The notes beneath the pieces were generated by a model. It had not been told where the DNA came from. It was given only the letters and a program-made list of their open reading frames with translations, and searched no databases. Made by a program: the position numbers and the translations under genes. Of a stretch of 49,829 nt of DNA, positions 17,703-26,834 are shown in pieces; position 1 is the first letter of the stretch; each line of letters begins with the position of its first letter. The DNA is from an uncultured Pelagibacteraceae bacterium (GTDB lineage: Bacteria; Pseudomonadota; Alphaproteobacteria; Pelagibacterales; Pelagibacteraceae): assembly GCA_902539145.1 (NCBI GenBank), contig CACBHX010000004.1:1-49829 (forward strand), in the 5' to 3' direction.

Positions 17703-19145
17703 ATGGATACTAGGGAAAAAGACATAGAAAAGTTAAAAGATTATAAATACGGATTTACTACTGATATAGAAAATATCAAAGCTCCAAAAGGTTTGAACGA
17801 AGATGTAATAAAATTTATTTCTAATATTAAAAAAGAGCCACAGTGGATGCTAGACTTTAGGTTAAAAGCTTTTGAGCGATTAAAACTTTTAAAAGAACCT
17901 AATTGGCAAAAACCAAAATATCCTAAAATTGATTATCAAGATTTATATTATTACTCAGCCCCAAAAAGCATGAAGGACAAACCAAAAAGTTTAGATGAGC
18001 TTGACCCTAAACTTTTGGAGACTTATAAAAAACTTGGGATTCCATTACAAGAACAAGCAAGATTAAATGGAATTGCTGTTGATGCTGTGTTTGACTCTGT
18101 TTCAGTCGCTACTACTTTTAAGGGTGAATTGACCAAACATGGAATAATTTTTTGCTCAATGTCAGAGGCTATTCAAAAACATCCTGATCTAGTAAAAAAA
18201 TATTTAGGTACTGTAATACCAGTTACTGATCATTTCTTTGCCACACTAAATTCTGCTGTTTTTACAGATGGATCATTTGTTTATATCCCTGAAGGTGTTA
18301 AGTGTCCAATGGAACTATCAACTTATTTTAGAATTAATGCATCAGAGACAGGACAGTTCGAAAGAACATTAATTATTGCTGATAAAGGCAGTTACGTAAG
18401 TTACCTCGAAGGATGTACTGCTCCAATGAGAGATGAAAATCAATTACATGCAGCGAATGTAGAATTAATTGCCTTAGATGATGCGGAAATAAAATATTCA
18501 ACAGTACAAAATTGGTATCCGGGCGATGAAAACGGCAAAGGAGGAATTTATAATTTTGTAACCAAAAGAGGCTTATGCAGAGGGAAAAATTCTAAGATTT
18601 CTTGGACACAAGTTGAAACTGGTTCAGCTATAACTTGGAAATATCCAAGCTGTATTTTAAAAGGTGATAATTCAATTGGTGAATTTTATTCTATAGCAAT
18701 TACCAATAATCATCAAAAGGCAGACACTGGAACAAAAATGATTCATTTAGGAAAAAATACTAAAAGTAAAATTATTTCCAAAGGAATAAGCGCTGGATTT
18801 TCAGATATGACTTACAGAGGTTTAGTAGATATTAATTCAAAAGCTAAAAATTCTAGTAACTATACGCAATGTGATTCTTTACTAATGGGTAACAAGTGTG
18901 GTGCGCACACAGTACCCTATATAAAAAATAAAAATTTTGATTCAAATATTGCACATGAAGCTACAACATCAAAAATTAGCGAAGAACAATTACATTATTG
19001 TCAACAAAGAGGACTTAATCCTGAGGAAGCTGTAGGACTAATTGTTAATGGTTTTTGCAAGGAAGTATTACAACAATTACCAATGGAGTTTGCAGTTGAA
19101 GCTCAGAAACTTGTAGGTATTAGCTTAGAGGGGAGTGTTGGTTAA
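17703..19145 (+). CDS. sufB: Fe-S cluster assembly scaffold SufB
   Basis: Core subunit of the SufBCD scaffold complex. 480 residues from the ATG at 17703, one base after the iscR stop; an upstream in-frame TTG (17685) would lie inside iscR and is unlikely. Typical SufB stretches: [14 protein letters not shown] near the start, [67 protein letters not shown], and the C-terminal [19 protein letters not shown]. The stop overlaps the sufC ATG by one base. Confidence 0.97.
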   Translation: MDTREKDIEKLKDYKYGFTTDIENIKAPKGLNEDVIKFISNIKKEPQWMLDFRLKAFERLKLLKEPNWQKPKYPKIDYQDLYYYSAPKSMKDKPKSLDELDPKLLETYKKLGIPLQEQARLNGIAVDAVFDSVSVATTFKGELTKHGIIFCSMSEAIQKHPDLVKKYLGTVIPVTDHFFATLNSAVFTDGSFVYIPEGVKCPMELSTYFRINASETGQFERTLIIADKGSYVSYLEGCTAPMRDENQLHAANVELIALDDAEIKYSTVQNWYPGDENGKGGIYNFVTKRGLCRGKNSKISWTQVETGSAITWKYPSCILKGDNSIGEFYSIAITNNHQKADTGTKMIHLGKNTKSKIISKGISAGFSDMTYRGLVDINSKAKNSSNYTQCDSLLMGNKCGAHTVPYIKNKNFDSNIAHEATTSKISEEQLHYCQQRGLNPEEAVGLIVNGFCKEVLQQLPMEFAVEAQKLVGISLEGSVG

Positions 19146-19879
19146 TGCTTAAAATAAGTAATTTAAACGCGAATGTTGAAAACAAATCTATATTAAAAGG
19201 GTTTTCTTTAGATATAAATCCTGGCGAAGTTCATGCAATAATGGGTCCAAACGGATCAGGAAAAAGCACACTGTCTAACATTTTATCAGGAAAAAAAGGG
19301 TATGAGGTATCAGGTGAAATCTTATTTGAAAATAAAAATTTGTTTGATCTTGAGACTGAGGAAAGAGCACATAAAGGAATATTTTTAGCTTTTCAATATC
19401 CTTTAGAAATTCCAGGTGTAAATACAAATATATTTTTAAAAACATCATTAAACGCAATTAGAAAAGCACGTGGAGAAAAAGAATTAGATGCAATTGAATT
19501 CTTAAAGCTTGTTAAACAAAAAGCTAAAGAATTAAAATTTGATGAGGAAAAACTTAACAGACAATTAAATGTTGGTTTTTCAGGAGGAGAAAAAAAGAAA
19601 AATGAAATTCTACAAATGTCTATGTTGGCTCCAAAACTATCTATTTTAGATGAAACGGACTCAGGTTTAGACATAGATGCTTTAAAAATAGTTGCTGATG
19701 GAGTTAATACATTAAGAAATAAAGATAATTCTTTTTTAATAATTACTCACTATCAAAGGTTACTAGACTACATAAGACCGGACTTTGTTCATGTCTTAAT
19801 GAATGGAAAAATTATTAGATCTGGAGGCCCAGAATTAGCAATAGAATTAGAAAAAAAAGGTTATGAAAGCTTTAATTAA
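19145..19879 (+). CDS. sufC: Fe-S cluster assembly ATPase SufC
   Basis: ABC-type ATPase of the SufBCD complex; its ATPase drives structural change for cluster assembly. 244 residues. Walker A GPNGSGKSTLSN, Q-loop FLAFQYPLEIPGV, signature FSGGEKKKNEIL (the SufC form of LSGGQ) and Walker B LSILDETDSGLDIDALK, where DETDSGLD is diagnostic of SufC. The H-loop is ITHYQRLLDYI. It overlaps the sufB stop and is followed directly by sufD. Confidence 0.97.
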   Translation: MLKISNLNANVENKSILKGFSLDINPGEVHAIMGPNGSGKSTLSNILSGKKGYEVSGEILFENKNLFDLETEERAHKGIFLAFQYPLEIPGVNTNIFLKTSLNAIRKARGEKELDAIEFLKLVKQKAKELKFDEEKLNRQLNVGFSGGEKKKNEILQMSMLAPKLSILDETDSGLDIDALKIVADGVNTLRNKDNSFLIITHYQRLLDYIRPDFVHVLMNGKIIRSGGPELAIELEKKGYESFN

Positions 19880-21127
19880 ATGAATGAAAAATTACAATTA
19901 GATTTTGATAAAATTATAAAAACTTTGAAAATTTCAGAAAAAGAAATTCAATTAAAAAAAAGTTTTCTAAGAAAATTTATTGAAAACGGTTTTCCAAATA
20001 GAAAGCAAGAGGATTGGAAGTTTTTAGATATTAGTCAAATCATCAAAAAAAATATTGGTGACCTAAGTTTTTTTAATGACTACTCATCACCAAACAAAAT
20101 TGATACATCTATTTTTATTGATGGTTTAGAACACAATAAAATTATTTTTATCAATGGTAGAATTGAAAAAATTGATTTTAATTATGAAGATCAAAATCAA
20201 ATTGAAATAAATGATGAAATTGGAAAAAATATTATATTTGATACTGAAAATTCATTAATTGATTTAAATAATGCGTTTACAAATAAAGTTTTTAAAATTT
20301 TAGTAAAAAAGAATTATTCTTTCAAAAAACCTTTAATAATTTACCACTCTACTAATGATAAAATAAGATCAAAAAATATAAATTTAAGTTTAAATTTTGA
20401 ATTAGAGGAAAATAGTTGCCTAAGGCTTATTGACTATTTTAGCGATAAAACTGATAAAAATTTTGTAAATATTTTGTATAATTTTAATTTGAAAAAATAC
20501 TCAATTCTTAAAAATTATAAATTAGATAACTTTAGAAATAATAATTTAAAGTATTCTTTTAATAATATTGAACAGGATGATAATAGTATTTCAGAAACAT
20601 TTATATTGTCCGCTGGTTCAGACTATTTGAAAAATGAGGTTAATTGTAACTTAAATGGTGAATATTCATCTGCCTTTATAAATGGAGTTTTTTCTTTAAA
20701 GGAATATCAACAGCACGAAATTAGATCAACAATTAATCATTTGGTTGAGAACACTAAAAGTTATCAACTTATTAAAAGTGTGCTTGGAAAAAACTCAAAA
20801 TCTGCATATCAGGGCAGAATATTTGTAGACTCTAAAGCTCAAAAAACTGATGGGTATCAATTAAGTAAAGCGATACTGTTAGATGAAACATCAGAGTTTA
20901 ACGCAAAACCAGAATTAGAAATTTATGCGGATGATGTAAAATGCTCTCATGGATCAGCATCTGGAAGTTTAAACGAAGAATCAATTTTTTATTTAATGTC
21001 TCGTGGTTTAAATTACCAACAATCAAAAGAACTTCTAATAAATGGGTTTTTATTAGATGTTGTTGAAAAGATTACAGACCCTGAAATTAGGAACTTAATT
21101 AAGAATATTATTGGATTAAAAGAATGA
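19880..21127 (+). CDS. sufD: Fe-S cluster assembly protein SufD
   Basis: Partner of SufB and SufC in the scaffold. 415 residues. The N-terminal region is poorly conserved and AT-driven (rich in Asn, Lys, Ile). The C-terminal half carries the SufB/SufD beta-helix fold with VLGKNSKSAYQGRIFVDSKAQKT split over repeats, followed by KPELEIYADDVKCSHGSASG and the end SRGLNYQQSKELLINGFLLDVV. It starts on the base after the sufC stop and overlaps the sufS ATG by 4 bases. Confidence 0.94.
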   Translation: MNEKLQLDFDKIIKTLKISEKEIQLKKSFLRKFIENGFPNRKQEDWKFLDISQIIKKNIGDLSFFNDYSSPNKIDTSIFIDGLEHNKIIFINGRIEKIDFNYEDQNQIEINDEIGKNIIFDTENSLIDLNNAFTNKVFKILVKKNYSFKKPLIIYHSTNDKIRSKNINLSLNFELEENSCLRLIDYFSDKTDKNFVNILYNFNLKKYSILKNYKLDNFRNNNLKYSFNNIEQDDNSISETFILSAGSDYLKNEVNCNLNGEYSSAFINGVFSLKEYQQHEIRSTINHLVENTKSYQLIKSVLGKNSKSAYQGRIFVDSKAQKTDGYQLSKAILLDETSEFNAKPELEIYADDVKCSHGSASGSLNEESIFYLMSRGLNYQQSKELLINGFLLDVVEKITDPEIRNLIKNIIGLKE

Positions 21128-22341
21128 ATATAGACAATATTAAAAAAGAATTTCCAATTTTTGACGAAAAAATTCAGAATAACGATTTAGTTTATTTGGA
21201 TAGTGCTAATTCCTCTCAAAAACCCAAAGTAGTTCTAGATAGAATAAATGATTTTTATTCTAAACAGTTTTCAAATGTAGGTAGAAGCATACATTATTTA
21301 GCTGTTGCAGCCACTAATTTGTATGAAAATACAAGAATTTCTGTACAAAAATATATAAATGCGAAAGATAAAAATGAAATTGTATTTACTAAAGGTGCTA
21401 CAGAAGCTTTAAATTTGGTCGCTAACACTTTAGGTCAAGCGATCTTGGAGCCTAATGACGAAATTCTAATTACAGAACTAGAGCATCATTCGAATTATGT
21501 TCCATGGCATTTTTTAAGAAAATCTAAAAATATAAAAATAAAGTTTGCAGAGATAAATGAAGACGGAGATATTCCGATTGAAAATATAGAAAAAGAAATT
21601 ACAGATAAAACTAAAGTAATAGCAATAACTCATTTATCCAATGTCACTGGTGCAGTTTTACCAATCAAAGAGATAACTCAATTAGCACATTCAAAGGGCA
21701 TAGTTGTTGTAGTAGATGGATGTCAGGGAGGACCACATTTAAAATTAGATATGCAAGATCTTGATTGCGATTTTTATGCAATATCATGTCATAAAATGTA
21801 TGGCCCGACAGGACTTGGAGTTTTGTATGGAAAAAAGAAATGGTTAGAGCAACTTCCACCATACCAAGGAGGTGGAGGAATGATAAATGAAGTTAAAAAA
21901 GATAGAATTTCTTATGGCGAGCTTCCAAATAAGTATGAAGCTGGAACAATGGCTACAGCTCAAGTCATCGCGTTCGACCAATCAATAAAATTTTTAGAAA
22001 GTATTGGAATTGATAATATTATTAAACATGAAAAAGAATTAATAGAATATGGCCAAGAAATTTTAAAAAAAAATAATTCTGTGAAGCTAATTGGAAATCC
22101 AAAAGAGCGAGGAGGAGTTCTATCTTTTACAGTAGAAGGGGTACACCCACATGACATTGCAACTATTCTAGATGAAACTGGAGTTGCTATTAGAGCTGGT
22201 CATCATTGTTGTCAAATACTTCATGACAAACTAGGTATACCCGCAAGTGCGCGAGCATCATTAGGAGTTTATAATACCAAAGATGATTTAGATAAACTAA
22301 ATGAAGGTATTAATAATTGTAAAAAAATTTTTGATTTATAA
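21124..22341 (+). CDS. sufS: cysteine desulfurase SufS
   Basis: PLP enzyme that takes sulfur from cysteine for cluster assembly. 405 residues, group II desulfurase. YLDSANSSQKPKVV at the start, ELEHHSNYVPW, PLP lysine K224 in AISCHKMYGPTG, and the catalytic cysteine in RAGHHCCQILHD (first of the two Cys, residue 362). The doubled Cys replaces the usual HHCA. Its neighbour sufU is the expected sulfur acceptor partner. Overlaps sufD by 4 bases and sufU by one. Confidence 0.96.
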   Translation: MNIDNIKKEFPIFDEKIQNNDLVYLDSANSSQKPKVVLDRINDFYSKQFSNVGRSIHYLAVAATNLYENTRISVQKYINAKDKNEIVFTKGATEALNLVANTLGQAILEPNDEILITELEHHSNYVPWHFLRKSKNIKIKFAEINEDGDIPIENIEKEITDKTKVIAITHLSNVTGAVLPIKEITQLAHSKGIVVVVDGCQGGPHLKLDMQDLDCDFYAISCHKMYGPTGLGVLYGKKKWLEQLPPYQGGGGMINEVKKDRISYGELPNKYEAGTMATAQVIAFDQSIKFLESIGIDNIIKHEKELIEYGQEILKKNNSVKLIGNPKERGGVLSFTVEGVHPHDIATILDETGVAIRAGHHCCQILHDKLGIPASARASLGVYNTKDDLDKLNEGINNCKKIFDL

Positions 22342-22805
22342 TGAACTTAAAAGAATTATATCAAGAAATAATTTTAGAGCATGGAAAGAACCCTCGAAAT
22401 TTAGGGAAAACAGAAAATTTTAACAAAGATGCAAAAGGCAATAATCCATTATGTGGAGATAATGTACATGTATATCTTAAATTAAATGACCAAAGAAAAG
22501 TTGAGGATATTTCTTTCGAAGGAAGTGGATGTGCAATATCAATGGCATCAGCTTCTATAATGACTGATTTGATTAAAGGTAAGAGTGATAATGAAGCTAA
22601 AGAAATAATAGAAGATTTTTTAGGAATGATTAAAGAAAATCCTGAACTTAAAAATAATATTTTAAAAGAGGACGATAAAACAAAATTGATGTGTTTATCA
22701 GGTGTTAAACAATATCCAATGAGAGTTAAATGTGCTACCTTATCATGGCACACTTTGGTATCTGCAATGGAAAATGATGGGAAAGAAATAACTACAGAAA
22801 ATTAA
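22341..22805 (+). CDS. sufU: SufU-type sulfur-transfer/scaffold protein
   Basis: A 154-residue IscU-fold protein of the SufU type. Zinc/cluster ligands are visible as PLCGDNV (Cys and Asp), GSGCAISMASASI and MRVKCATLSWHTL. The insertion between the second and third cysteines (about residues 80-120) and the RVKCATLSW ending distinguish SufU from IscU. In Gram-positive bacteria SufU is a zinc-dependent sulfurtransferase that takes sulfur from SufS. Here it stands in place of SufE, which is not in the window. Confidence 0.92.
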   Translation: MNLKELYQEIILEHGKNPRNLGKTENFNKDAKGNNPLCGDNVHVYLKLNDQRKVEDISFEGSGCAISMASASIMTDLIKGKSDNEAKEIIEDFLGMIKENPELKNNILKEDDKTKLMCLSGVKQYPMRVKCATLSWHTLVSAMENDGKEITTEN

Positions 22806-22807
22806 TT

Positions 22808-23104
22808 ATGGAAGTAAAAAACAAAATAATTGAGGAAATTAAAAAAATTTATGATCCCGAATTACCAGTGAACATATATGAACTTGGTTTAATTTATGAT
22901 ATACAAGTAAATGGTCGTAAAGCTGAAATTAAGATGACATTAACTACACCAAATTGTCCTGTTGCAGAAAGTTTACCAAAAGAAGTAAAAGAGGGTGCAA
23001 TGCAAGTAGAGGAAATAGATGATGTAAATCTTGAATTGGTTTGGGATCCTCCTTGGAATAAAGATATGATGTCTGATGCAGCGAAATTGGAGTTAAACTT
23101 ATAA
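22808..23104 (+). CDS. sufT: SufT/MIP18-family (DUF59) Fe-S maturation protein
   Basis: A 98-residue DUF59 protein. The signature is IKKIYDPELPVNIYELGLIYDI followed by MTLTTPNCPVAESLP and VWDPPWNKDMMS; the single Cys (in TPNCP) is the family active-site residue. Stand-alone DUF59 proteins next to suf genes (SufT) help mature Fe-S proteins. It starts 2 bases after the sufU stop and its stop overlaps the sufA ATG by one base. Confidence 0.92.
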   Translation: MEVKNKIIEEIKKIYDPELPVNIYELGLIYDIQVNGRKAEIKMTLTTPNCPVAESLPKEVKEGAMQVEEIDDVNLELVWDPPWNKDMMSDAAKLELNL

Positions 23105-23436
23105 TGAACCCTATTATTAAATTAAGTGATAATGCAGCTTCAAGGATTAAAGAAATAATGTCAAACGCTGAAAAAAATGCGATAGGTGTAAGAGTTTCAG
23201 TAAAATCAGGTGGTTGTGCAGGTATGTCATACGTAATGGAATATTCAAAAGAGGTAAATCCTAATGATGAGTTGATCGAAGATAAAGGAGTAAAAGTTTA
23301 CATAGATTCAGCGGCAGTTATATATCTTTTAGGCACTGAGATGGATTATAAAAAGGAGGATTTCTCATCATCATTTGTCTTTAATAACCCCAATGAAACT
23401 GAGCGTTGTGGCTGTGGAGAATCTTTTAAGGTATAG
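23104..23436 (+). CDS. sufA: A-type Fe-S carrier SufA
   Basis: A 110-residue HesB/IscA-fold carrier that delivers Fe-S clusters to target proteins. The three ligand cysteines are visible: one in SVKSGGCAGMSYVMEY and the C-terminal pair in ERCGCGESF. ErpA or IscA are possible names; the position at the end of the suf operon favours SufA. No clear terminator follows; a palindrome and a small ORF come next. Confidence 0.92.
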   Translation: MNPIIKLSDNAASRIKEIMSNAEKNAIGVRVSVKSGGCAGMSYVMEYSKEVNPNDELIEDKGVKVYIDSAAVIYLLGTEMDYKKEDFSSSFVFNNPNETERCGCGESFKV

Positions 23437-23475
23437 TCCCATTTTGAGCATATCAGAGTTGCAATAAACGCATAT

Positions 23476-23494
23476 ATTGATAATATCTATCAAT
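23476..23494. repeat. perfect inverted repeat at a small ORF start
   Basis: ATTGATA-ATATC-TATCAAT is a perfect 7-base inverted repeat with a 5-base centre. The right arm overlaps the ATG (23493) of the following 56-codon ORF. It may be a repressor site or an RNA hairpin that hides the start codon; nothing in the sequence decides between these. Confidence 0.5.
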
Positions 23495-23663
23495 GAACGT
23501 CTTTGAAATCAGAAACTTGCAAAACAGCGAGGACAGAAAAGAGAAGAGAAAAACTTTTTTAAGATCTCTTATAAAGTCTGTTGACACTGGAGCAAATGGA
23601 ACACTGAATTACATTGTTAAAAACGGTTCTGGCAAAAACAAAATTGCTAAAACTAGACAATAA
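23493..23663 (+). CDS. small conserved-looking protein, 56 aa, unknown
   Basis: A short ORF that fills the gap between sufA and the glnA 3' end. The product starts MNVFEIRNLQNSEDRKEKRK and ends GSGKNKIAKTRQ; it is basic and hydrophilic, with no membrane segment, no Cys and no recognised domain. Codons are less AT-skewed than random intergenic sequence (for example GAG GAC, GTC, CTG), and it ends 2 bases before the glnA stop, as real genes do in this window. No strong Shine-Dalgarno is present. Coding status is likely but unproved. Confidence 0.6.
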   Translation: MNVFEIRNLQNSEDRKEKRKTFLRSLIKSVDTGANGTLNYIVKNGSGKNKIAKTRQ

Positions 23664-23665
23664 AA

Positions 23666-25072
23666 TTAACAACTGTAATACATCTCAAACTCTATAGGAT
23701 GAGGTGTGTGCTCAAAATTGTGTATTTCTTCAAACTTTAATGCAATGTAAGCATCTATTTGATCATCAGTAAATACATTACCTTGTTTTAAGAAATCTCG
23801 ATCTTTATCAAGACTTTCCATCGCTTCTCTTAAAGATCCACAAACAGTTGGAATTTTCTTAACCTCATCTTCTGATAAAGAATAAAGATCTTTATCAAAG
23901 GATTTACCTGGATCAATTTTATTTTTAATTCCATCTAATCCGGCCATTAACATTGAAGCGAATGTTAAATACGGATTTCCAGCTGCATCACCAAATCTAA
24001 TTTCGCATCTAGCTGCTTTTTTGCTTAAAGTGATAGGAATTCTGCAAGATGCTGATCTGTTTCTTGCTGAATAAGCTAATAATACTGGAGCTTCAAATCC
24101 TGGAATTAGTCTTTTGTAACTATTTGTTGTGGCATTGGAAAAAGCATTTATAGCTTTTGCATGTTTTAAAATTCCACCTATGTAATGTAAAGCTGTATCA
24201 GATAAACCAGCATATTTATCACCAGAAAATAATGCTTTGTCACCTTTCCAAATCGATTGGTGAACGTGCATACCTGAACCGTTGTCACCTTTAACAGGTT
24301 TAGGCATAAATGTAGCTGTCTTACCAAATGAGTGAGAAACCATGTGAACAGCATATTTATAAAGTTGTAAGTTATCTGCTTGATCTACAAGTGTTCCAAA
24401 ATACATTCCGAGTTCGTGTTGACTTGGTGCAACTTCGTGGTGGTGTTTTTCAACTTTAATCCCCATTTCTTTCATTGCTTTTAAATATTCACTTCTCATG
24501 TCTTGTTCACTATCCACAGGAGGGACTGGGAAATAACCACCTTTAATTCCTGGTCTGTGACCCATGTTACCATTTTCGTATTCTTTTCCTGAATTGTAAG
24601 GGCCTTCCTTACTATCTATTTTAAAACCAGTTTCATTCATGTCATTTTTGAATCTTACATCGTCAAATACAAAAAATTCAGCTTCGGGACCAAAAAATGC
24701 TTTATCTCCAATTCCTGAACTTTTCAGGTAGGCTTCAGCTTTTTTAGCTGTTCCTCTTGGATCTCTCTCATAAGGATCCTTTTTAATTGCATCTAAAACA
24801 TCACAAAAAAGATTTAATGTGTTATGTGATGTAAATGGATCTACAATCGCTCTAGAATTATCTGGTTTAAGGATCATATCCGACTCATTAATAGCTTTCC
24901 ATCCAGCTATAGATGAACCATCAAAAAAAATTCCATCGTTTAACATATCCTCATCAACCATTTTGGCATCCATGGTCACATGTTGAAGTTTGCCTCTTGG
25001 GTCAGTAAATCTTAAATCTACGTACTCTATTTCTTTGTCTTTAATAGTTTTTAGTACATTGCTTGAACTCAT
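23666..25072 (-). CDS. glnA: glutamine synthetase, type I
   Basis: Makes glutamine from glutamate, ammonia and ATP; the main ammonium-assimilating enzyme. 468 residues. Visible: [16 protein letters not shown] at the N-terminus, [34 protein letters not shown], the ATP site [25 protein letters not shown], and DLYSLSEDE with Tyr397, the site adenylylated by GlnE in GSI-beta enzymes. A strong Shine-Dalgarno precedes the ATG. Divergent from the YbaK gene, with about 138 bases in between. Confidence 0.97.
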   Translation of the reverse strand: MSSSNVLKTIKDKEIEYVDLRFTDPRGKLQHVTMDAKMVDEDMLNDGIFFDGSSIAGWKAINESDMILKPDNSRAIVDPFTSHNTLNLFCDVLDAIKKDPYERDPRGTAKKAEAYLKSSGIGDKAFFGPEAEFFVFDDVRFKNDMNETGFKIDSKEGPYNSGKEYENGNMGHRPGIKGGYFPVPPVDSEQDMRSEYLKAMKEMGIKVEKHHHEVAPSQHELGMYFGTLVDQADNLQLYKYAVHMVSHSFGKTATFMPKPVKGDNGSGMHVHQSIWKGDKALFSGDKYAGLSDTALHYIGGILKHAKAINAFSNATTNSYKRLIPGFEAPVLLAYSARNRSASCRIPITLSKKAARCEIRFGDAAGNPYLTFASMLMAGLDGIKNKIDPGKSFDKDLYSLSEDEVKKIPTVCGSLREAMESLDKDRDFLKQGNVFTDDQIDAYIALKFEEIHNFEHTPHPIEFEMYYSC

Positions 25073-25078
25073 TTATGG

Positions 25079-25083
25079 CCTCC
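25079..25083 (-). promoter_or_regulatory. strong ribosome binding site of glnA
   Basis: On the minus strand the sequence is GGAGG, 6 bases before the glnA ATG (ends 25072). It is one of the few near-perfect Shine-Dalgarno sequences in the window and confirms the glnA start. The rest of the 25084-25210 spacer holds AT-rich sequence and a TATAAT at 25169-25174 that could serve the divergent gene, but without a good -35 box. Confidence 0.75.
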
Positions 25084-25210
25084 GTAATTCTGTGATCGTG
25101 ATACCAAATAAAGATTGATAAATAACTCTCTTTTACTTAATAACACCTATGCATTTTTATCATAAGTGTATAATGAAATAAGAAAAATAACTAACAATTA
25201 GAAGTTGAAA

Positions 25211-25690
25211 ATGACGCTTAAGGACAAAAAGCCTGTTAAAAGAGTTGAAAAGATAATCAAGAAATTTGACGAAAATTTAAGCGTAAGTGTTCTAAAAACA
25301 TCAGCAAGAACAGCCCTAGAGGCAGCATCTTCCTTAAATTGCGATGTTGGAGCAATCGTTAAGAGTTTACTTTTTAAGACAGATAATAAATATGCTTTAT
25401 TTTTAATAGCTGGAGATAAAAAGGCCTCTTTAAAAAAAATTAAAAAAAATATTAAATTTTCTGATGTTTCAATGGCTTCTGCTGATGAAGTAAAAAGTAT
25501 AACTGGATATAGTATTGGAGGCGTTTCTCCAGTAGGTCATATAAAAAATATTGATATTTACATTGATAAATCATTAGAAAGATTCGACTTTTTGTTTGCG
25601 GCAGCTGGACATCCAAATTGTATATTCAAAATAAGCTTTTTAGATTTAAAAAAAATTACAAAGGGTGTAATTGAAGATATAATAGAATGA
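25211..25690 (+). CDS. YbaK/EbsC-family aminoacyl-tRNA deacylase
   Basis: A 159-residue member of the YbaK/ProX editing-domain family, which hydrolyses mischarged tRNA. Typical features: TALEAASSLNCDVGAIVKSLLFK with the conserved Lys, LIAGDKKASLKKI, ITGYSIGGVSPVGH and the FAAAGHPNCIFKIS stretch. The ATG at 25211 is chosen over the in-frame TTG two codons upstream. No synthetase domain is attached, so it acts in trans; substrate (Cys/Ala-tRNA-Pro or other) is not decided. The end overlaps the next gene by 4 bases. Confidence 0.9.
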   Translation: MTLKDKKPVKRVEKIIKKFDENLSVSVLKTSARTALEAASSLNCDVGAIVKSLLFKTDNKYALFLIAGDKKASLKKIKKNIKFSDVSMASADEVKSITGYSIGGVSPVGHIKNIDIYIDKSLERFDFLFAAAGHPNCIFKISFLDLKKITKGVIEDIIE

Positions 25691-26586
25691 AACAACCTAC
25701 TTTATTTGATTACCTTTTATTAATTTTTTTAGCATTAATTTGGGCATCTGCTTTTTTTAATATCAAAATTGCAACCTATTCGTTCGGACCTATTACAATT
25801 GCTTTTTTGAGAGTTTTTTTTGGAGCAATACCCGTTCTGTTGCTTTGTTATTACAAAAAAATAAAAGTGGAAGCATTTTCCGAAGACTGGCACTGGTTTG
25901 CTATGATTGGTTTTATAAATTTAGTTGCACCCTTTTATTTAATTGCTTACGGGGTGCAATCGGTCCAAAGCAATTTAGCTGCAATATTAATGTCAACAAC
26001 ACCATTAAGTTCTACGGTATTAGGACACTTTTACACTAAAAACGAAAAATTTAATTTTGTTAAAACAATTGGTATTTTAATAGGTTTTTCCGGAATACTG
26101 TATTTATTCTCAGACAACATTTTAATTAACGAAAATAATATTTTATCTGCATTATTAATTCTCTTAGGTTCAACTTGTTATGTAATTGGTGGAGTTTTAA
26201 CTCTAAAAATTAGTAAGAAAAAAAATGAAAATGTGACAGGTTCAATTTTAATTTGGGCTGTGATAATTTTGATACCAATAGTAAGTTTTGCAGAACAACC
26301 TTGGAATATAAGTCCTAGATTAGACTCTACAATATCAGTAATATATTTAGGTTTAGTCTCTACAGGAATAGCATGGTTGTTGAGATTTAAAATTCTAGTG
26401 AAAAATGGATTAATCTTCCAATCACAAGTTTCTTATTTAATTCCAATTTTCGGAACAATTTTAAGTTATTTATTTTTAAAAGAGCTAATTACTATCAAAG
26501 TTTTAATCTCTTTGATCGCAGTTTCGGTTGGAATTTATTTTGTAAGAAAAGCAGATAGTAATCCCAGTGAAATCAGGCCTGATTAA
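25687..26586 (+). CDS. EamA-family (DMT) transporter
   Basis: A 299-residue inner-membrane protein with about ten hydrophobic segments in two EamA repeats; the first begins [26 protein letters not shown], the second near residue 150. The substrate is not predictable; relatives export amino acids or metabolites. It overlaps the deacylase stop by 4 bases (ATGA), so both are probably one transcript. A perfect palindrome (AATCAGGCCTGATT) covers its stop codon. Confidence 0.88.
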   Translation: MKQPTLFDYLLLIFLALIWASAFFNIKIATYSFGPITIAFLRVFFGAIPVLLLCYYKKIKVEAFSEDWHWFAMIGFINLVAPFYLIAYGVQSVQSNLAAILMSTTPLSSTVLGHFYTKNEKFNFVKTIGILIGFSGILYLFSDNILINENNILSALLILLGSTCYVIGGVLTLKISKKKNENVTGSILIWAVIILIPIVSFAEQPWNISPRLDSTISVIYLGLVSTGIAWLLRFKILVKNGLIFQSQVSYLIPIFGTILSYLFLKELITIKVLISLIAVSVGIYFVRKADSNPSEIRPD

Positions 26587-26598
26587 CACAATTTGAAG

Positions 26599-26625
26599 TT
26601 GTAAATCTTATTGACCCATTTACAA
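26599..26625. promoter_or_regulatory. inverted TTGTAAAT/ATTTACAA repeat upstream of aldehyde dehydrogenase
   Basis: TTGTAAAT (26599-26606) and ATTTACAA (26618-26625) form a perfect 8-base inverted repeat with an 11-base centre, in the 74-base gap before the dehydrogenase reading frame. The same TTTACAA half-site recurs in the aceA/regulator intergenic region (49413-49501). It is a candidate operator; an RNA hairpin is also possible. Confidence 0.5.
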
Positions 26626-26660
26626 CATTATTAAAAAGGTCTTTAATTACATTTATAAAA

Positions 26661-26834
26661 ATGGCTAAGAAAAAAAGGAAAAAGGCTGTAACTAAAAAAA
26701 GAAAGAAAACAAAAAAGTCGATTAAAAAAATAAAGAAACTTAAATCAAGACGACATAAGAAACTTTCTTCAGTAAAAAAACCTAAAAAAAATCTTAAGTC
26801 AAAATCAAATAAGTTAAAAACAAGAGGAGTAAAA
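26661..26834 (+). other. in-frame lysine-rich leader of the aldehyde dehydrogenase gene
   Basis: A 58-codon stretch beginning with an ATG ([15 protein letters not shown]...) runs in frame, without a stop, into the dehydrogenase. About half its residues are Lys or Arg, like bacterial histone H1-like tails. It may be a true N-terminal extension from the ATG at 26661 or a translated leader; a good Shine-Dalgarno just before the inner ATG (26835) suggests at least a second start. The weak site in front of 26661 gives no clear decision. Confidence 0.5.
26824..26829 (+). promoter_or_regulatory. ribosome binding site for inner dehydrogenase start
   Basis: GAGGAG lies 5 bases before the ATG at 26835. 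It supports initiation at the inner ATG, giving a protein of normal length, although it lies within the longer open frame and could be chance in an Arg-Gly codon pair. Confidence 0.6.

Noticed and set aside
25146-25174. Sigma70-like promoter for the YbaK gene (TATAAT at 25169)
   Set aside because: The -10 box is good but no acceptable -35 box lies 16-18 bases upstream, so it is not listed as a promoter.
26571-26584. Perfect palindrome AATCAGGCCTGATT over the EamA stop
   Set aside because: It has no loop and no T-tract, so it is neither a stable hairpin nor a terminator; could be a protein site but there is no second copy in the window.
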